Both the position numbers and the translations under genes were made by a program. The notes beneath the pieces are model-generated. The model had not been told where the DNA came from and searched no databases. It saw only the letters and a list, made by a program, of their open reading frames with translations. Shown in pieces: positions 61,031-64,000 of a DNA stretch of 64,000 bases. Source of the stretch: Lysobacterales bacterium (GTDB taxonomy: Bacteria > Pseudomonadota > Gammaproteobacteria > Xanthomonadales > SZUA-38); assembly GCA_030065125.1 (NCBI GenBank), contig JASJDM010000015.1, forward strand, positions 1 to 64,000, given 5' to 3'. The first letter of the stretch is position 1. Each line of letters starts with the position of its first letter.

Positions 61031-61261
61031 TCAGGATTTACCGCGGTAGGGCATCTTCATGTAACGGTCACCCCGCTCCAGTTCATCCAGCATCTGCTCC
61101 AGCCGCCGCTGGACGGTTTCCTGCCGCTTCGCTCGGGTGATCCAACCGAGATAGTCATTGCGCTGATACCAGGGTCGCGCCCGGTAGGCGTTCAGCAGTT
61201 TTCTGGACTCCAGCGCCCGCTGGACAAATTCGGGCATCGGGTTTTCGGGTCTGGTTCGCAT
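61031..61261 (-). CDS. YdeI/OmpD-associated-like short protein
   Basis: 76 residues, basic. The segment AYRARPWYQRNDYLGWITRA followed by KRQETVQRRLEQMLDELERG matches the C-terminal part of YdeI/OmpD-associated proteins (Y-R-x-D-x-x-W-I-x-x-A-K-R-x-E-T). Full family members are longer, so this is a one-module version. Function unknown. Confidence 0.72.
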   Translation of the reverse strand: MRTRPENPMPEFVQRALESRKLLNAYRARPWYQRNDYLGWITRAKRQETVQRRLEQMLDELERGDRYMKMPYRGKS

Positions 61262-61291
61262 GGCAGTTCATCCTGGCCCTGATCCATTGTG

Positions 61292-61738
61292 TCAGGCATT
61301 GCGTATTTCGTCACACAGGGTTCGCTTGTACAGGGCGCCGTCCCTGAACCAGTGCCAGGTCCGTGACCTCTGGTTGGAATCGGACCCCAGCATGATCACT
61401 TCGTAGAACATGGCGCCCGGCTCATCCTTGCGTTCCAGATTGAGCAGGATCAGGTCGTCCCGGGTGCACCAGGAATAGCCACGGAACCGGTCGGTGTCCC
61501 AGTAGATGCGGTCACCTTCCAGGGTGCCGCCAAACTCGTACTCGAGCACCCGGCCGTCGGGCCAGGTGAAAAGGTTGCGCTGGATATAGACCACCGGGCC
61601 AGAGTCCGGGAACACACACTCCACGCGGCTCTGGTGCTGGTCCACCAGGCCGCCGTCCCGATCCAGGTGACGGTAGATGCCGGTCCAGACGCCTTCGTGG
61701 CGCAGCATGGCCGGCATTTTTTCGCGTAAGGGATTCAC
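61292..61738 (-). CDS. DUF3598-like calycin-fold protein
   Basis: 148 residues, no signal peptide. A beta-barrel pattern with HEGVWTGIYRHLDRDGGLVD, VYIQRNLFTWPDGRVLEYEF, GDRIYWDTDRFRGYSWCTRD and RTWHWFRDGALYKRTLCDE. The opening HEGVWTGIYRH...D and repeated strands resemble DUF3598/nitrobindin-like proteins. Overlaps the preceding CMD-type gene by four bases. Function unknown. Confidence 0.65.
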   Translation of the reverse strand: MNPLREKMPAMLRHEGVWTGIYRHLDRDGGLVDQHQSRVECVFPDSGPVVYIQRNLFTWPDGRVLEYEFGGTLEGDRIYWDTDRFRGYSWCTRDDLILLNLERKDEPGAMFYEVIMLGSDSNQRSRTWHWFRDGALYKRTLCDEIRNA

Positions 61739-62301
61739 CGGGGCGGCCGCGCCGCGTCCAGCACCGCCCGGGGTCCGGATTCCACCTCGGTAGCCAGGGT
61801 GCTGTTCCAGCGATTCAGGAATCCAAACAGGGAAATCACCGCCAGGATCTCCAGCTGCTGGTCCTCGTCGTAATGCCGGGCAAACGCGGCGTAGTCCCCA
61901 TCGCTGACGCCGTTCGGCACCTGGGCCGCCAACAGAGCCAGGCGCAGGGCCGCGCGTTCCGCTTCGCTGAAATGGTTGCTGGATTCAAACTCCCAGACCT
62001 GGGCCAGCCGCTCATCGCCGGCCCCCTTTCGCCTGGCGGAGAACGCAGTGTGTGCCATGCAGTACTGGCACCCCGCGGCACTGCTGGCCACCAGGCCCAC
62101 CAGCCGCTTCAGTTCATCCGGGACCTTGCCGGGCCGGTAGATGGCGCCGACCAGGGCAGCAAAGGCCTGCATCAGCTGGGGGTCGCGGGCCATGATCCGG
62201 CCATCGTTGGGTGTGAAGCCCATCATGGCGTCAGCTGACGCCAGCATCTCCCGGGCAGCCGGAGACAGCTGTTGCTCCGATAACGGTTCCAGTCGGGACA
62301 T
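61735..62301 (-). CDS. Carboxymuconolactone decarboxylase/AhpD family protein
   Basis: 188 residues, all-helical. The AhpD-type redox pair is present in AAGCQYCMAHTAFSAR (CxxC followed by His), with the helical segment ERAALRLALLAAQVPNGVSD after it. Members are peroxidases/disulfide reductases or decarboxylases; the CxxCxxxH arrangement favours the redox type. First gene of the minus-strand operon; divergent from an MFS gene. Confidence 0.9.
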   Translation of the reverse strand: MSRLEPLSEQQLSPAAREMLASADAMMGFTPNDGRIMARDPQLMQAFAALVGAIYRPGKVPDELKRLVGLVASSAAGCQYCMAHTAFSARRKGAGDERLAQVWEFESSNHFSEAERAALRLALLAAQVPNGVSDGDYAAFARHYDEDQQLEILAVISLFGFLNRWNSTLATEVESGPRAVLDAARPPR

Positions 62302-62311
62302 GGACCACCTG

Positions 62312-62340
62312 TTGAATTGACGGATTGATATAGTATTAGG
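62312..62340 (+). promoter_or_regulatory. AT-rich promoter region of the Bcr/CflA-type MFS gene
   Basis: TTGAAT (62312-62317), 16 bases, TATTAG (62334-62339) form a fair sigma-70 promoter 27 bases before the GTG start. The piece GATATAGTATTA (62327-62338) partly matches the operator core of 36671 and 59232 (about 10 of 16 positions), which is weak evidence alone. Confidence 0.4.
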
Positions 62341-62366
62341 ACATAAAAATAAACCAACACCCAGCC

Positions 62367-63596
62367 GTGTCTGACTCCCACTATCCGGGGCGGCCGCCGG
62401 TCATCATGCTGACCGTGGCCTCCGGCATGTCCCCGCTCGCCATGGCGCTGTGCATCCCGGCGCTGCCGGTCATCGGCGGCGAGTTTGCCGCGTCTCCCGC
62501 TGACACCCAGTACCTGGTCTCTGGCTTTCTTGTGGGCCTGGGCCTGTCCCAGCCGCTGCTGGGCGCCTGTGCGGACCACGCCGGCCGCCGCCCGGTGATA
62601 CTGACGGCTTTCGCCATTTTCGCGCTTGCCAGCCTCGCCTGCATTTTTGCCTGGAACCTGGCCTCGCTGGTGGGCTTTCGGTTCCTGCAGGCCACCGGTG
62701 TGGCCGCTGGTACCGTGGTGGCCCGCGCCGTGATCCGGGACCTGGCCGGGGCCGACCACACCACCCGCTACATCGCTTACCTGGCGGCCGGGATGGGTCT
62801 GGCGCCCATGGTGGCGCCGCTGATCGGCGGCATGCTGGTAGAGCAAAGCGGATGGCGATCCACCTTCACCGCCGCGGCGGTGGCGGCGGTACTGATCTGG
62901 CTCTGGTTATTCAGGTCCCTGCCTGAAACCGTCGCCCGCTCCGGTCAACGCCGGGGGGGCTCACCTCTGGCGAAATTCGCCCGGGTCGCTGAGTCGCGTC
63001 GGTTCTGGAGCTACACCCTGCTGATGGGATTCAGCAACAGCGCCTACTTCATGTTCTCCGCACTGGCCCCGGCCTTCTTTCGCGATCATTTCGGTATCGG
63101 CGCCGGCGGCTTCGGCCTCTATGCGGGCATGTTGTCCCTGGCCTATGTCAGCGGCGCCTGGCTGGGGGCCGTGGTCACCCGCAGCCAGGGCCCCGGGCGC
63201 TGCCTGCGGCTGGGGCTGCTGGGGTCAGGGCTGGGTGCGGCCCTTGTCCTGGGCTGGACCGTGGCCGGCAGCCAGGACCTGTGGACTCTGACGGCCTTCG
63301 TGGTGTTGATGTACGGCTCTGCCGGACTGGTCAATCCGCCGGCCATGGCCGGCGCAATGCTGGAACATGCGGACCTGGCTGCCAGCGCCTCGGGGCTGTC
63401 CAGCAGCGTGGCGCTGTGCGTCTCCGCGTTGGCCACCGTCATCGGCGGCTACCTGTATGCCGGAACGGCAGCCAGTTTTGGTGCACCGATTGCCGTGACC
63501 CTGTTTATTGCCATCGGCGTCTACACCCTGCTTGCCACCGGGCCGGCGGGAACCCCCGTCGGGGCGCGACCGGAATCGAGCAAGGCTGACGCATGA
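62367..63596 (+). CDS. MFS efflux transporter (Bcr/CflA family)
   Basis: 409 residues, 12 membrane segments, GTG start at 62367 (an internal ATG at 62406 is possible). DHA1-type marks: PALPVIGGEFAASPADTQYL, GLSQPLLGACADHAGRRPVI (motif A) and FLQATGVAAGTVVARAVIRD (motif C-like region). Such proteins export drugs or small metabolites with protons. It may export the toxic substrate or an intermediate; that is inference from its neighbourhood. Confidence 0.92.
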   Translation: MSDSHYPGRPPVIMLTVASGMSPLAMALCIPALPVIGGEFAASPADTQYLVSGFLVGLGLSQPLLGACADHAGRRPVILTAFAIFALASLACIFAWNLASLVGFRFLQATGVAAGTVVARAVIRDLAGADHTTRYIAYLAAGMGLAPMVAPLIGGMLVEQSGWRSTFTAAAVAAVLIWLWLFRSLPETVARSGQRRGGSPLAKFARVAESRRFWSYTLLMGFSNSAYFMFSALAPAFFRDHFGIGAGGFGLYAGMLSLAYVSGAWLGAVVTRSQGPGRCLRLGLLGSGLGAALVLGWTVAGSQDLWTLTAFVVLMYGSAGLVNPPAMAGAMLEHADLAASASGLSSSVALCVSALATVIGGYLYAGTAASFGAPIAVTLFIAIGVYTLLATGPAGTPVGARPESSKADA

Positions 63597-63717
63597 TCGC
63601 GGGCATGCCGCCATCGGAATCTGCCACGCGAATGACCTCCCGGCGCCATTGGATTGACCCACGGGGTTGGCGATAATCGCGGCTCGTTTCCATATCCGTT
63701 TCCCAGATCCAATACCC

Positions 63718-64000
63718 ATGTCCGATCACTCAATGGCCAACGGCATTGCCCACATTCACCTGTCGGCCCTGGCGGCAAATTACCGCGTAATGGCCGCGGC
63801 AGCCGCACCCTCCCGCTGCGCGGCCGTGGTCAAAGCCAACGCCTACGGGTTGGGGGTGGTGCCGGTGGCCCAGCGCCTGGATCAAGAGGGATGCCGGGAT
63901 TTTTTTGTCGCCGACCTGCCCGAGGCGGTGGAACTGCGCCGGGCCTGCCCATCGATCCGGATCTTCGTACTGGACGGCCCGCGCCCGGGAGATTTCCAGA
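63718..64000 (+). CDS. alr: Alanine racemase (3' partial)
   Basis: The window's right edge cuts the gene after 94 residues. The PLP-lysine motif of alanine racemase is seen in CAAVVKANAYGLGVVPVAQR, with IAHIHLSALAANYRVM before it and FFVADLPEAVELRRACP after it. It makes D-alanine for peptidoglycan. The 121 bases before it hold no gene. Preferred start 63718 (MSDHSMANGIAHI). Confidence 0.95.
   Translation, partial: MSDHSMANGIAHIHLSALAANYRVMAAAAAPSRCAAVVKANAYGLGVVPVAQRLDQEGCRDFFVADLPEAVELRRACPSIRIFVLDGPRPGDFQ

Overview
The window is GC-rich, densely coded bacterial chromosome. It reads as a Gammaproteobacterium, probably near the Xanthomonadales/Chromatiales group. Three things suggest this: the DUF3450-TtpC-ExbB-ExbD-TonB-TPR locus, a secreted protein ending in the FASGFE-type C-terminal tag, and the zinc-ribbon/DUF6116 gene pair. 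I found no rRNA, tRNA, transposase, phage gene or CRISPR array.

Region 1 (1-7.4 kb) is an envelope-signalling locus. Two tandem TonB-dependent receptors (the first cut by the window edge) are followed by a periplasmic YfiR-like protein and a large hybrid histidine kinase with a CHASE8-like sensor, two receivers and an Hpt domain. Region 2 (7.5-12 kb) holds a branched-chain aminotransferase and three genes on the minus strand: a secreted beta-propeller-like protein, a DUF1223 protein and a small unknown. Region 3 (12.1-17.3 kb) is a complete second TonB energising operon, preceded by a LacI-type palindrome and closed by a strong terminator.

Region 4 (17.3-26.7 kb) is a housekeeping stretch: M20 peptidase, metallo-beta-lactamase-fold hydrolase, zinc ribbon, DUF6116, acyltransferase, fumarylacetoacetase, and selD-mnmH-GST. 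Two intergenic gaps in it (17.34-18.27 kb and 23.57-23.86 kb) carry an unusual repeat family. Its 23-nt units have an invariant linker TGGGGAAC and a 6-bp hairpin whose sequence changes from unit to unit while remaining paired. Two loci arrange the units as a forward array and an inverted array around a short spacer.

Region 5 (26.7-63.6 kb) is a large catabolic island: acyl-CoA dehydrogenase, PLP dehydratase, a GntR regulator with visible operators, two CaiB/BaiF CoA-transferases, an HMG-CoA synthase-family enzyme, a LeuC/LeuD-type hydro-lyase, an HMG-CoA lyase-family enzyme, a TRAP transporter, two paralogous two-domain VOC proteins, an amidohydrolase, an acyl-CoA ligase, a Baeyer-Villiger-type monooxygenase, a nitrilase-fold protein lacking two of three catalytic residues, MFS transporters, a methyltransferase, a fused double alpha/beta hydrolase, a flavin oxidase and a CurA-type reductase. 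The likely common logic is uptake of an organic acid or ketone, CoA activation, oxidation and carbon-carbon cleavage. The substrate cannot be read from sequence. AT-rich operator-like sites of similar sequence recur at four promoters of this island and suggest one shared regulator. The window ends inside an alanine racemase gene.
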